DNA of 46,120 nt from an uncultured Saprospiraceae bacterium (GCA_938008185.1 CALLLR010000080.1:1-46120), one strand, 5' to 3'; shown: positions 29,001-37,335, counted from the stretch's first letter. Notes: generated from the sequence alone by a model not told the origin. Numbers and translations are program-made.

Positions 29001-29284
29001 CTTTACCCGATATTGCACAATGGAGTAGTATTCAGGATTTTACCGTTACAGATAAAAATGAAATTATTTTTATTGGAAATCACCACGAGTATCTCACAGA
29101 ATTTGGAAAAAGTATGGCCAATAGTGGAGGTAAAATTGCCGGTTTTAATGCGGAGAAAAAAACCTTTGGAAAATATACACCCCTTGCACTGCCCGCCGGA
29201 ATCAATACCCGGAGCATTACCCCGCTGGAATTTGGTGGTTATTTCGTAGCGGTGAATCAGGGAAAAGGATTTTTTATTAAATAG
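26030..29284 (+). CDS. CRTAC1-like FG-GAP/VCBS-repeat lipoprotein with ASPIC/UnbV domain (paralogue 3)
   Basis: A 1084-residue lipoprotein; MKRTTIIFVLFLFVAC is the signal with Cys at residue 16. It has the same domain order as its two upstream relatives: N-terminal block YYYNGGGVAVGDLNNDGFED; calcium-loop blades (DVNGDGLLDIYV, DYDGDGDLDVYL, DLNNDGRIDIFT, DFDQDGDLDILV); an ASPIC/UnbV domain at about 548-597 (RGYQSSSTHQLYVGLG, VIWPDATESVFTGL); then further blades (DFDGDGDLDLYV, DFDGDGFEDIFV, DYDGDGDLDLVL). It looks more diverged from the first two than they are from each other. It may have its own promoter given the 293-bp spacer. The ATG at 26030 directly follows a TTCAAC repeat. Confidence 0.92.
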   Translation: MKRTTIIFVLFLFVACQSDAPQRAGETSTKKVPAIFTELTATQTGIDFTNQLTPTPGLNILEYLYYYNGGGVAVGDLNNDGFEDVFLTANQSADQLFLNQGDLKFKNITRESGIADLDSWSSGVTMDDVNGDGLLDIYVCKVSPVSAGKTHNLLYINQGDLRFKEQAADYGLDFSGYSTNVSFFDYDGDGDLDVYLLNHSVHSVRSYGKIERRKVRDDLAGDRLYENQLNEAAGKFVEVTTAAGIYSSALGYGLGIITEDFNQDGKTDIYVGNDFHENDFLYLNNGDKTFTESFNKFFNHSSKFTMGVDAADLNNDGRIDIFTTDMLPFDKTVALKSGGEDTDQIFKIREEFGFEAQYARNHLQIQNPNQHYSDLALMTNTYATDWSWSCLLQDFDNNGLKDIFITNGIVNRPNDLDYINYINQQADFIKNGLSEEGLATVMKNMPSDPLQNVLFRQESPLRFSKLSTSFVGNAGFSNGAAYADFDQDGDLDILVNNINQPASLLENKAGNQQNYISFKLVDKLSSHSVKGAVVKVSTTNGIKEVTLNNTRGYQSSSTHQLYVGLGALTTVDTVRVIWPDATESVFTGLKINQLQVLEKAANLPKHRYPAPPPVTIAAEAPFSRHLENNFDDFNAEKLIPEMLSREGPAVVYADFNQDGVKDIFRGGGQLQAPELYLGTGKTFKKLTNKDFERDAKYEDVDAATIDFDGDGDLDLYVVSGGGMHKKMSKELEDRLYLNDGKGNLKRVPFSLPHTNGGSVAIGDFDGDGFEDIFVGGRSMPGFYGLAPFSFMLRNKGGFGVEIAQKERYGMITDSKWADYDGDGDLDLVLCGDWMPISILENQGNGKLVYRSKDLGLLNTGGLWNCVYLHDFNGDGKMDILAGNAGENFKWRASPEFPVRLFVGDFDENDQPEPLIFTNFFGENMPFAGLDKLKMQVPVIRKQFQTYADFSAIEKIEDLTLYHSELVADQREIRELRSMLFLSDAQKYLSIPLPDIAQWSSIQDFTVTDKNEIIFIGNHHEYLTEFGKSMANSGGKIAGFNAEKKTFGKYTPLALPAGINTRSITPLEFGGYFVAVNQGKGFFIK

Positions 29285-29311
29285 CATAAAGTCTATTGTT
29301 TTTAAAAAAGT

Positions 29312-29331
29312 AGTTCTTAAACAACTTCAAT
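29312..29331. repeat. 20-bp repeated upstream element, copy B
   Basis: AGTTCTTAAACAACTTCAAT is identical to the sequence at 11545-11564. Here it lies 95 bp upstream of the haloperoxidase-like gene. In the same spacer a short inverted repeat ACCGG/CCGGT (29370-29374 and 29386-29390) follows. Confidence 0.6.
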
Positions 29332-29426
29332 AACATTTAATCGTATTTTTTAAATATACCGATAAATGCACCGGGTAATTAAGAACCGGTATTATTGGCA
29401 AAAATATAAAGCGAAAACTAGATTCT

Positions 29427-31610
29427 ATGAAAAATTATTTACTACTTACCTTATTTTTTATCTTTTTTGGAACCGCTATTTCTGCACAAGAATCCATTGC
29501 CCGCCAGTGGAACGAAGAAGTCCTCGAAGCTATCCGAAATGACTTTGCCCGACCTACCGTACACGCTCGTAACCTCTACCATAGTTCTCTGGCCATGTAC
29601 GATGCCTGGGCACTTTTTGATCCCGATGCCGAAACCTATCTGCTCGGAAAAACTGTTAAAAATTTCACCGTTCCATTTATTGCGCCCGACTTGCCGGAAG
29701 ATATGGAGGCCATCGAAAAGGCTCGCGAAGAAGTGATCAGTTATGCGATGTACCGACTGATCAAATTTCGCTTTCGCAATGCTCCGGGAAAATTTATTAC
29801 CCTGGATAATATCAACACAAAAATGGAATCGTTAGGATACGATACCCTCCTTACTTCAACGCAGTACCACTGTGGAAATGCTCAGTTGGGAAATTATATC
29901 GCCGAGCAAGTAATTGCTTTTGGGGCCGAAGATTTTTCTAATGAGTTGGAAGACTATGCGAATCTGTTTTACGAGCCAGTCAATCCACCGTTGGCCATTA
30001 CGCAATCTGGCAATCCGGATCTTCAGGATTTTAATCGATGGCAGCCCATTGAGTTTCCCGTCTTTATTGACCAGGCAGGTAACGAAACGGGAATCGGCGT
30101 ACCAGATTTTGTGGGGGCCGAATGGGGTAGTGTGACCCCGTTTGCTTTATCAGCAAACGATCTGGATATCAACGAGCGAAACGGTGACTCTTACTACGTT
30201 TACCATGATCCGGGACCTCCAGTCTACCTCAGTGAAGACGGACCTGGTGGTTTGGATGATTTTTATAAATGGAATTTTTCCCTCGTGAGTGTCTGGTCCT
30301 CGCACCTGAGTTCAGCAGATACCACCGTGTGGGATATCTCTCCGAGAGCCAGTGGTAACATTCAATTTTATCCGACGGAAGTAGAAGACTATCCCGCTTT
30401 TTATAATTTTTATGAAGGCGGTGATCTGGGACAAGGAAGAGCCTTGAATCCAGTATCGGGCCAGCCCTACGCTCCCAATCGGGTGCTTCGTGGCGACTAC
30501 GCCCGGGTGCTGGCTGAGTTTTGGGCCGACGGTCCCGATTCGGAAACGCCACCTGGTCACTGGTTTACCATTCTTAACGAAGTGAATGATCATCCCGGAC
30601 TGGAAAAGAAATTTATGGGAACCGATGCGGTACTGGACGATCTGGAGTGGGACGTAAAATCCTATCTTGCCTTGGGTGGTGCCATGCATGATGTGGCTAT
30701 TTCCGTCTGGGGAATCAAGGGATGGTACGACTATATCCGCCCCGTATCCGTTTTGCGGGGAATGGCAGAAAGAGGACAAAGCAGCGATCCGTCTTTGCCG
30801 AATTATGATCCAATGGGACTCCCTTTGATTCCCGGATATATTGAGTTGGTAGAAGAGGGAGATATTCTGGAAGGCGCATTTTTTGAAAATGTTGGAGAAG
30901 TAAAATTAAAAGCCTGGCGTGGTCCTGGATTTGTTCCCAATCCGGTGATCGACGAAGCTAGAGTAGATTGGATATTAGCAAAAAGATGGTGGCCCTACCA
31001 GCGACCTTCTTTTGTAACTCCGCCTTTTGCCGGATATGTTTCGGGGCATTCTACTTTTAGTCGGGCGGCGGCGGAAGTACTTACCGCTTTTACCGGGAGT
31101 GAATTTTTTCCGGGTGGTATCGGAATTTTCCGTGCGCCAAAAGATGAATTTTTAGTATTTGAAGAAGGACCTTCTACTTCTATCAACCTGGAATGGGCTA
31201 CTTATCGGGATGCGGCGGATCAGTGTAGTCTTTCCAGAATATGGGGAGGAATTCATCCGCCGATTGATGATCTCCGGGGTCGGGAAATTGGTACCGTTAT
31301 CGGACAGGATGCATTTGCCCTGGCCCGACAGATTTTTGAGGCAACTACTTCGCCGGTTGATGACCTCGTCGCTACGATGGTGTACCCCAATCCGGCGGAC
31401 TGTGGTGTTTTTATTCCGTATGAATTTGCGGGAAGCTTGCCGGTACAAGTATTTCGGATGGATGGCCGCTTACTAACCGAAACTACGCTGGACTTTAGTG
31501 ACGGAGCTCCATTTTTAGAAATTCCGGATATTGGAAGAAATGTGCTCACGGTCGTTGTAAAAGATGACGGAGGAAATGTATTGTTAAGTTCGCAGGTGAT
31601 CGTACAGTAA
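29427..31610 (+). CDS. Secreted vanadium-haloperoxidase-like (PAP2 superfamily) protein with T9SS sorting domain
   Basis: A 727-residue exported protein. The signal peptide MKNYLLLTLFFIFFGTAISAQ precedes a PAP2/vanadium-dependent haloperoxidase domain. The three active-site blocks are intact: KRWWPYQRP (Lys519, Arg526), SGHSTFS (Ser539-Gly540-His541) and SRIWGGIH (Arg604, His610). The catalytic His is His541 by analogy. VHPOs bind vanadate and oxidise halides with peroxide; related proteins are phosphatases, so halide activity is inferred. Residues about 650-727 form a T9SS type A sorting domain (MVYPNPADCGVF, then VFRMDGRLL and a strand-rich end), which implies release or anchoring at the cell surface. 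It follows three FG-GAP lipoproteins on the same strand. Confidence 0.9.
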   Translation: MKNYLLLTLFFIFFGTAISAQESIARQWNEEVLEAIRNDFARPTVHARNLYHSSLAMYDAWALFDPDAETYLLGKTVKNFTVPFIAPDLPEDMEAIEKAREEVISYAMYRLIKFRFRNAPGKFITLDNINTKMESLGYDTLLTSTQYHCGNAQLGNYIAEQVIAFGAEDFSNELEDYANLFYEPVNPPLAITQSGNPDLQDFNRWQPIEFPVFIDQAGNETGIGVPDFVGAEWGSVTPFALSANDLDINERNGDSYYVYHDPGPPVYLSEDGPGGLDDFYKWNFSLVSVWSSHLSSADTTVWDISPRASGNIQFYPTEVEDYPAFYNFYEGGDLGQGRALNPVSGQPYAPNRVLRGDYARVLAEFWADGPDSETPPGHWFTILNEVNDHPGLEKKFMGTDAVLDDLEWDVKSYLALGGAMHDVAISVWGIKGWYDYIRPVSVLRGMAERGQSSDPSLPNYDPMGLPLIPGYIELVEEGDILEGAFFENVGEVKLKAWRGPGFVPNPVIDEARVDWILAKRWWPYQRPSFVTPPFAGYVSGHSTFSRAAAEVLTAFTGSEFFPGGIGIFRAPKDEFLVFEEGPSTSINLEWATYRDAADQCSLSRIWGGIHPPIDDLRGREIGTVIGQDAFALARQIFEATTSPVDDLVATMVYPNPADCGVFIPYEFAGSLPVQVFRMDGRLLTETTLDFSDGAPFLEIPDIGRNVLTVVVKDDGGNVLLSSQVIVQ

Positions 31611-31674
31611 AATTTGGAATTTTATTGTTAATTTCTTGTAAACCCTGATGGATTATTTTTCCAACACCAATCTC

Positions 31675-31911
31675 TCACTTCAACGTATCCGCTTTCAATC
31701 CGGACTACCTGTACGTGGCAAAAAGAGTATACCCACTCCTAGGATTAAAAGGCAGTGTTTTGGGTCCGCAAAGATGGTGGAAATACCTGGACGGATAAGA
31801 CGGCTGGTCTACCGGCTGGTTTGTATTTTACCAAAATCTCCAACGAGAAAAGAATGCGAACGATTCGGTAAAAGGTGGATTAGAAACCGGACTGCTTGTT
31901 GCTAATTTCTG
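31675..31911 (+). pseudogene. Frameshifted remnant of a BNR-repeat (sortilin/VPS10-like) protein
   Basis: No intact frame exists, but two adjacent frames each show a recognisable part of a BNR/Asp-box repeat. Frame 2 gives FNPDYLYVAKRVYP from 31694. Frame 3 gives VRKDGGNTWTDKTAGLPAGL from 31764, continuing YFTKIS. After that, frame 2 again gives KNANDSVKGG. This order (NPDYLYVA, then DGGNTWTDKTAGLP, then IS..NAN) is the normal order of a sortilin-type beta-propeller repeat, so at least two frameshifts and several stops have accumulated. It is too short to say whether it was the end of a large secreted protein. It sits directly before a terminator, which may have belonged to the lost gene. Confidence 0.55.
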
Positions 31912-31950
31912 CCCGTTCGGTTAGACATCCTTTGACCGAACGGGTTTTTT
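31912..31950 (+). terminator. Intrinsic terminator
   Basis: CCCGTTCGGT (31912-31921) pairs perfectly with ACCGAACGGG (31935-31944) around a 13-nt loop and is followed by TTTTTT (31945-31950). It ends plus-strand transcription coming from the haloperoxidase-like gene and the BNR remnant, and separates them from a convergent gene. Confidence 0.9.
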
Positions 31951-31994
31951 ATAATAAAAAAGAAACAATGCCTCCAGTGACATAATCACATTTC

Positions 31995-34148
31995 TCAATC
32001 AACCACAAATTTTCCGTTACCAATATTCTTTCCATTTTCTATGAGCTCAAAAAAGTACAATCCTCCGGCAAAATCCAGGACGCTGATTTCTAATTGCGAT
32101 CCATTCTTTTGAATATCAGGCTGGACGATCTTTCCGAGCACATCGAAAAATCGGATCTCCAGTTTCCGGGAGATGGGTTCCGAAAAATCAATATATAAAT
32201 AGGCGGTCGTGGGATTAGGGTAGGCCGTAAAAGACCAGGGGTTTGGCTCATCGGTAGACGTCAGAAAATCTACCATTTTACAAACAGTATCTTCGCTCAC
32301 CGCATTGGTCACCGTTAAGCAGACCTCATAGATTGCCGGGCTGGCATAAGTGTGAATGGTATTCATGTTGGTAGAGGTTTCTGTATCCCCAAAATCCCAA
32401 AAATAGGTTGTTGCATTACTACTTAAGCTTTCAAATAAAACGGAGGAATTCAAAACGAAGGTAAACTCAAAATCCGCTACCGGAGCGGGTTGAATAACCA
32501 CGGCAATGTCCTGACAATCCGTATCTATTCCCAGAGAATTACTAACCGTCAGACAGACCGTATAGGTTCCTTCCGTGGTATAGGTATGGGTAGGAAATTG
32601 ATCGGTTCCGGTATTCCCATCGCCAAAATCCCACAACCACTGATCTGGATTGAAAAAGGATTCGTCGAAAAAATCAACGGCTCCTGCCGGTTCCAGATCA
32701 AAATTAAAACCTGCAATTGGAGGACCAGGCGCATTGGGATCGTTGATCAAAGTGGTTGAATCAAAAGTAGCCACAAAGTCAGCATCTGCGATCAGGTCAG
32801 TTACTTCTGGGCAGGGATAAATAGCATCAGCCTTGGTAATGACGGCAAAACTTAATTCCTGAATCTGTTCGGGAGAAAGGGTAATGGGACCAAAATTCAT
32901 TAAAAACCGACGGTCCCCATCTGCGGTATTAGCCGTACATTCTGTCCACGGAGTACCATTGATCAGACTGTTGTCAAAAGCAAAAGGATAAGGAGGACTT
33001 CCGAGATCACGACCATTACCTCCCTGTGAGAATGGCGAACCGTCCTGCCAAAGGGTCTGCATATAACGGTAGAATTCTAGAGGTTGGTTCGGGTCGGTAG
33101 TTCCCGGAGGTGGGGTCGGTGAAGAAGATCCATTTAAATAATAACTAAAACCCGACATCATCCCATCTCCGGTAATCGTATTCTTTAATATTTTAATCCC
33201 GGCCGTGGGAATATCTTCGTTGTATCCGTTCGCCGTACCACATGTTAAATCAACCGCGGAAGCATTATACGCGTAGGCCAGATTGCTGGCTGGATGACAA
33301 CCAACATAATCATTAGTACCACAACCAATATCGGGATCAACCCATAGAGAGGTGTAATAATCAGTGAGCGGTTCAGCGCCACGATAGATGATTTTAAAAT
33401 CATAAAATGTGGCATTCCTGATCAGTTCCTCGCCGACCGAATAAGCATAGGCCATTGCCTGAACTTCCATTCCCAAAGGATCTCCGCCAGATTGGATATG
33501 CGCATTTCCAACATCATTATAAACCCACCAAACTGCATTTGTCCCTTTTATTTCGGGGTAATCCCCCTCCGAAGGTTCATAATTTCCATCCCCATCCTGA
33601 TCCACAAAAGGGGCGAGTGATTGATCTGGTAAAGAGAAACCCTGGAGGTCTTCAAAAAAAGGATTTCCCCGCCCCGGCCAACTTCTGATGGATAGTGGAA
33701 TCGGATTATCAATTTGACCATCATCATTAAAATCTACCAGAAAGGTTTGAATATCCGATTGGCTGGCGATAAAAAATTGATCCCACCTGGCGCATTCGAC
33801 CTCCGTAGTAGAACCCGTCGCCGGATTGACCGGACCGGGATAAAAATCAAATTCTCCAGAACTTGTACCGTAAGTTTGTGCCGCCAGCTTAAGATTTCCT
33901 CCCGCATCTTGTCCGGCCATCCAGAGTCCTCCGGCAAAAAATAAATGCTTGTCGGAACCTACCGGAAATTCATATCCTGCCTCTTCCATCCCATCCCACC
34001 AAATGTTACCGGTCGTATTCAACTGTACGTTAACATCATTTTCGTTCAAACCATAAACCGCAGTCCCTCCCTGGCAATCCTGCGCCGCAAAGGATGAATA
34101 GCCAATAAAGGGAAGGAGAAAGATTAAAAAGTTAAAGGTAGTTTTCAT
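31995..34148 (-). CDS. Secreted PKD-domain protein with T9SS sorting domain
   Basis: A 717-residue exported protein. The signal peptide ends near GYSSFAAQ. The N-terminal ~470 residues contain Trp/Gly-rich segments (NIWWDGMEEAGYEFP, LFFAGGLWMAGQDAGG, DFNDDGQIDNPIPLS) that I recognise only as a recurrent N-terminal region of large Bacteroidota T9SS proteins. Two PKD domains follow at about 475-545 and 553-630, each with a canonical core (WLWDFGDGNTGTDQFPTHTY; YFWDFGDTETSTNMNTIHTY) and a Cys in the YTVCLTV strand. A type A T9SS sorting domain occupies about 636-717 (AYPNPTTAYLYIDF; KLEIRFFDVLGK). No enzyme motif is visible. It is likely a surface or matrix protein with adhesive or structural role (inference). 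Confidence 0.85.
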   Translation of the reverse strand: MKTTFNFLIFLLPFIGYSSFAAQDCQGGTAVYGLNENDVNVQLNTTGNIWWDGMEEAGYEFPVGSDKHLFFAGGLWMAGQDAGGNLKLAAQTYGTSSGEFDFYPGPVNPATGSTTEVECARWDQFFIASQSDIQTFLVDFNDDGQIDNPIPLSIRSWPGRGNPFFEDLQGFSLPDQSLAPFVDQDGDGNYEPSEGDYPEIKGTNAVWWVYNDVGNAHIQSGGDPLGMEVQAMAYAYSVGEELIRNATFYDFKIIYRGAEPLTDYYTSLWVDPDIGCGTNDYVGCHPASNLAYAYNASAVDLTCGTANGYNEDIPTAGIKILKNTITGDGMMSGFSYYLNGSSSPTPPPGTTDPNQPLEFYRYMQTLWQDGSPFSQGGNGRDLGSPPYPFAFDNSLINGTPWTECTANTADGDRRFLMNFGPITLSPEQIQELSFAVITKADAIYPCPEVTDLIADADFVATFDSTTLINDPNAPGPPIAGFNFDLEPAGAVDFFDESFFNPDQWLWDFGDGNTGTDQFPTHTYTTEGTYTVCLTVSNSLGIDTDCQDIAVVIQPAPVADFEFTFVLNSSVLFESLSSNATTYFWDFGDTETSTNMNTIHTYASPAIYEVCLTVTNAVSEDTVCKMVDFLTSTDEPNPWSFTAYPNPTTAYLYIDFSEPISRKLEIRFFDVLGKIVQPDIQKNGSQLEISVLDFAGGLYFFELIENGKNIGNGKFVVD

Positions 34149-34485
34149 AATTTTTGTTTTTTATATTTTAAACATCTTCAATTTCAATTATACGGAATAA
34201 TTTTTTAAATAAAAAGCATGGATATCCTACCTTCCTGACGGCCACCAATCCAACTTGAGCGCTCTGTTTCAACCTTGCTGGCAGCCTCTTTTTCCCGCAT
34301 TATACCATTCTTAATCCCATTTTAATATTTGATTGAAATCTAATTCGTATTTTTGGCGTAAAGGAATACCTTTTTGCTCAATTGAACCCGATTTGAGTTT
34401 AAATCTCCACTTAAGCTTATATTAGAAGCATTTTTATCTTAGAAAAATAATCTTATTTCTTCTTTATTTTAAAAAACTAAAAATT
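34149..34485. promoter_or_regulatory. Divergent intergenic region with predicted promoter and motif copy
   Basis: This 337-bp non-coding gap separates two divergent T9SS cargo genes. TTTTAAACATCTTCAAT (34166-34182) is a near copy of the repeated element at 11545 and 29312. TATTTTTG at 34348-34355 matches the -7 consensus, with TTTG at 34328-34331 as a -33 box (16-bp spacing, slightly short). This would give the triplicated-domain gene a leader of about 125 nt. I see no gene or RNA in the rest. Confidence 0.5.
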
Positions 34486-37335
34486 ATGAAATTAAATCTT
34501 TACTCCTCTTTATTGAGTCTTTTTATTTTGGCGCTAAGCTACCAGCCCCTGAGTGCACAACTGGTGGTGAACGGCGACTTTGAAAGCTGGACCGCTGGTG
34601 TACCAGACGGCTGGACGACCATTGAAACGGATATTGCCGTGGTGGAAGAAAACACGATCGTAAATGGGGGAGCAGCCTCCGCTTCCGTCAATGTTTTATC
34701 CGGTACCCAAGGAAATACCGACTTCCGACAATCCATTCCTTTAGTAGAAGGAACCGTATACCGGGCTTCCGTCTGGATTTATCACACCGAAGGAGGCGTG
34801 GCCGCCAGACTTTACACGGACAATTTTGAAAACTACTCCGATGAAACCATTGTCGGTGCGTGGCAGGAATTAACGACTACTTTTACCGCAGGATCTACCG
34901 GAGATCTGGAAGTGGGTCTTCGTTTTTACGATCAGGCATCGTTCGATGGGGAAGAGATCGTATACGTGGATGATTATGCCATCGAAGCATTAACCAATCC
35001 AGCGGTTACGATTACCAGTCCTGATGGTAGCGCCGATCTGCAAACCGGAGATTTTAATATGACTTTTGAGATTCAGAATTTTACCGTAGGTACAGATGGA
35101 TCTATTGTTTATTCGGTGGACGGAACAGAAACAGCTTATGCTTCCACGGATCCAATCGCGATTAGCGGTTTAGCGGATGGCGCACACGAGCTATCGATAA
35201 ATCTGGTGGACAATGCCGGTATGGTGCTGTCTGGTGATGCTGGCGATACGGTTGCCATTAATATCGTTACGCCGATGTTTACCGAGGTCGCAACCATTGC
35301 TGAATTAAGAGCGGGTACGGAAGGGGAAATTTACCAATTAACGGGTGAAGCTTTTCTGACCTACCAGCAAGGTTTTAGAAACCAAAAATACGTGCAGGAC
35401 GCAACGGGCGGAATCCTGATTGATGATTCGGATGGTCAGTTGAGTACCCCTTACGAAGTCAACGATGGTATCACCGGAATTACGGGTGAATTGGGTTCTT
35501 TTGGCGGGATGCTGCAATTTGTTCCAATTGGTAGCGCCGGTCCAGCCACTTCTTCTGGCAATGCGATTACACCAACGGTGGTAACCACGGCAGATTTAAG
35601 AGACAACTTTGAAGAATATGAGTCTGAGTTAGTCACCATCATGGATGCGAATTTTGTGGACGCAGGAATGACTTTTGCCAATGCCAACGTGTACGCGATG
35701 ACCGTTGGAACGGATACGTTCAACTTCAGAACCACCTTTTTTAACGTAGATTATATTGGTTCTGAAATACCAGCTACGTCTACCGTTACGGGTATTCCTA
35801 ACTCCAGAAATGACGGAGAATATTTTACCGCCAGAAATATAGCGGACATTGCAGCCATCATGCCACCTTTGTTTACCGAAGTAGCCAACATTGCGGAGCT
35901 AAGAGCAGGCGTAGAAGGCGAATTGTACCGACTAACCGGAGAAGCACTCTTAACGTATCAGCAAGGCTTCCGTAGCCAAAAGCATATCCAGGATGCCACG
36001 GGAGGAATTCTGATTGATGATCCGGATGGCAATCTTTCTACTACCTATGCGATCAATGATGGAATCACCGGAATCACGGGTACCTTAGGTTCTTTTGGTG
36101 GAATGTCCCAATTTATTCCCATCGAGGATGCGGGGCCTGCCACTTCTACCGGCAACACCATTCCTACCCAATTAATAACCCTGAATGATTTGATTACCAA
36201 CTTTGAAGACTACGAATCAGAAGTCGTTACGATTAATGACATCAGCTTCGCAGATGGTGGTGACTCTTTTGAAAATGGAAATATTTACGCAATCACCGAT
36301 CCTGCTTCCAGTTATAATTTCAGGACGACTTTCTTTAGTGTGGATTATATCGGCAGTCCGATTCCAACCGGAACCATTAATGTAACGGGAATTCCAAACT
36401 CTCGCGATGTAGAAGGATTCATCGTTGGTTATTTTACCGCCAGAAATTTAGCGGACTTTGACGGCGTACCTCCTCCGTCAATTACCGATGTAGCGACGAT
36501 TGCGGAGCTTAGAGCCGGAGCCGAAGGTGAATTATACCGATTAACCGGAGAAGCAATTTTGACTTATCAGCAGACTTTCCGTGGTCAGAAATATATCCAG
36601 GATGCGACGGCGGGCGTATTGATCGACGACAATCCCGGAACCCTGTCTACTACTTACCAAATCAATGATGGGATTACCGGCTTGGTAGGTCGCCTGGGTT
36701 CTTTTGGCGGTATGACACAGTTCGCTCCATTTGAAGATGCCGGTCCGGCCACTTCTTCTGATAATGTAATTCCGGAGCAAATCATCACATTTGCCGAATT
36801 GATCAGTAATTTTGAAGACCACGAAGGCGAGGTCATGACCATCCTGGATGTTAGCTTCGCAGATGCGGGAATGATATTTGAAAACGGAACCGTTTATGGC
36901 GTTTCTGATGCGGGTACTGATTATAACTTTAGAACGACCTTCTTTGACGTAGATTATATTGGCGGTACCATTCCTGCCGCAGCCAATGTTAGTGGGATTC
37001 CCAATTCCCGTAACGACGGAGACTATTTTACGGCCAGAGATTTAGGAGACTTTGATTTTATGATCAATACCGAAGATTTAACCCAAACGAATTTTTCCAT
37101 CTTCCCGAATCCTAACAATGGTATCTTTAGCATTGTCAACGAAGGAATTACCGGAAGGTATACGTTTGAGTTTACCGATCTGTTAGGTCAGACGATCTCT
37201 ACGACGCAAGCACAATTGATCAATGGTCAACGCACCGAGGTCGTTTCAAATATTCAAACACCCGGGATGTACTTTGTAAAAATGAGCAATGCAGCGAATA
37301 ATTTTGTTCGGACCTTGCCGATGATTATTGAGTAG
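34486..37335 (+). CDS. Secreted modular protein with a triplicated ~200-residue domain and T9SS sorting domain
   Basis: A 949-residue exported protein. The signal peptide ends near SYQPLSAQ. Residues 26-165 look like a galactose-binding/CBM-type beta-sandwich (VVNGDFESWTAGVPDGWTTI, DLEVGLRFYDQ). Residues 170-262 resemble an Ig-like domain (ITSPDGSADLQTG). Three tandem copies of one domain follow at 266-463, 464-666 and 667-865. Each starts T(E/D)VA-IAELRAG, then carries LTGEA-LTYQQ-FR, QDAT-G-LIDD, NDGITG--G-LGSFGGM and ends TARN/D-(I/L)(A/G)D. The pattern resembles the OB-like DUF5689/YhcR-type domains of Bacteroidota secreted proteins. The last ~75 residues are a type A sorting domain (FSIFPNPNNGIFSIVNEG). 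The function is unknown; binding is more likely than catalysis. Confidence 0.85.
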   Translation: MKLNLYSSLLSLFILALSYQPLSAQLVVNGDFESWTAGVPDGWTTIETDIAVVEENTIVNGGAASASVNVLSGTQGNTDFRQSIPLVEGTVYRASVWIYHTEGGVAARLYTDNFENYSDETIVGAWQELTTTFTAGSTGDLEVGLRFYDQASFDGEEIVYVDDYAIEALTNPAVTITSPDGSADLQTGDFNMTFEIQNFTVGTDGSIVYSVDGTETAYASTDPIAISGLADGAHELSINLVDNAGMVLSGDAGDTVAINIVTPMFTEVATIAELRAGTEGEIYQLTGEAFLTYQQGFRNQKYVQDATGGILIDDSDGQLSTPYEVNDGITGITGELGSFGGMLQFVPIGSAGPATSSGNAITPTVVTTADLRDNFEEYESELVTIMDANFVDAGMTFANANVYAMTVGTDTFNFRTTFFNVDYIGSEIPATSTVTGIPNSRNDGEYFTARNIADIAAIMPPLFTEVANIAELRAGVEGELYRLTGEALLTYQQGFRSQKHIQDATGGILIDDPDGNLSTTYAINDGITGITGTLGSFGGMSQFIPIEDAGPATSTGNTIPTQLITLNDLITNFEDYESEVVTINDISFADGGDSFENGNIYAITDPASSYNFRTTFFSVDYIGSPIPTGTINVTGIPNSRDVEGFIVGYFTARNLADFDGVPPPSITDVATIAELRAGAEGELYRLTGEAILTYQQTFRGQKYIQDATAGVLIDDNPGTLSTTYQINDGITGLVGRLGSFGGMTQFAPFEDAGPATSSDNVIPEQIITFAELISNFEDHEGEVMTILDVSFADAGMIFENGTVYGVSDAGTDYNFRTTFFDVDYIGGTIPAAANVSGIPNSRNDGDYFTARDLGDFDFMINTEDLTQTNFSIFPNPNNGIFSIVNEGITGRYTFEFTDLLGQTISTTQAQLINGQRTEVVSNIQTPGMYFVKMSNAANNFVRTLPMIIE

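Noticed and set aside
30229-30779. Overlapping minus-strand ORFs of 107 and 155 codons inside the haloperoxidase gene
   Set aside because: The plus strand carries intact active-site motifs throughout; the opposite-strand frames have no motifs and are shadows.
31648-31905. 85-codon plus-strand ORF after the haloperoxidase gene
   Set aside because: Its translation is Arg/Lys-rich and unlike any protein. The recognisable BNR pieces lie in the other two frames, so this frame is a by-product of a decayed gene.
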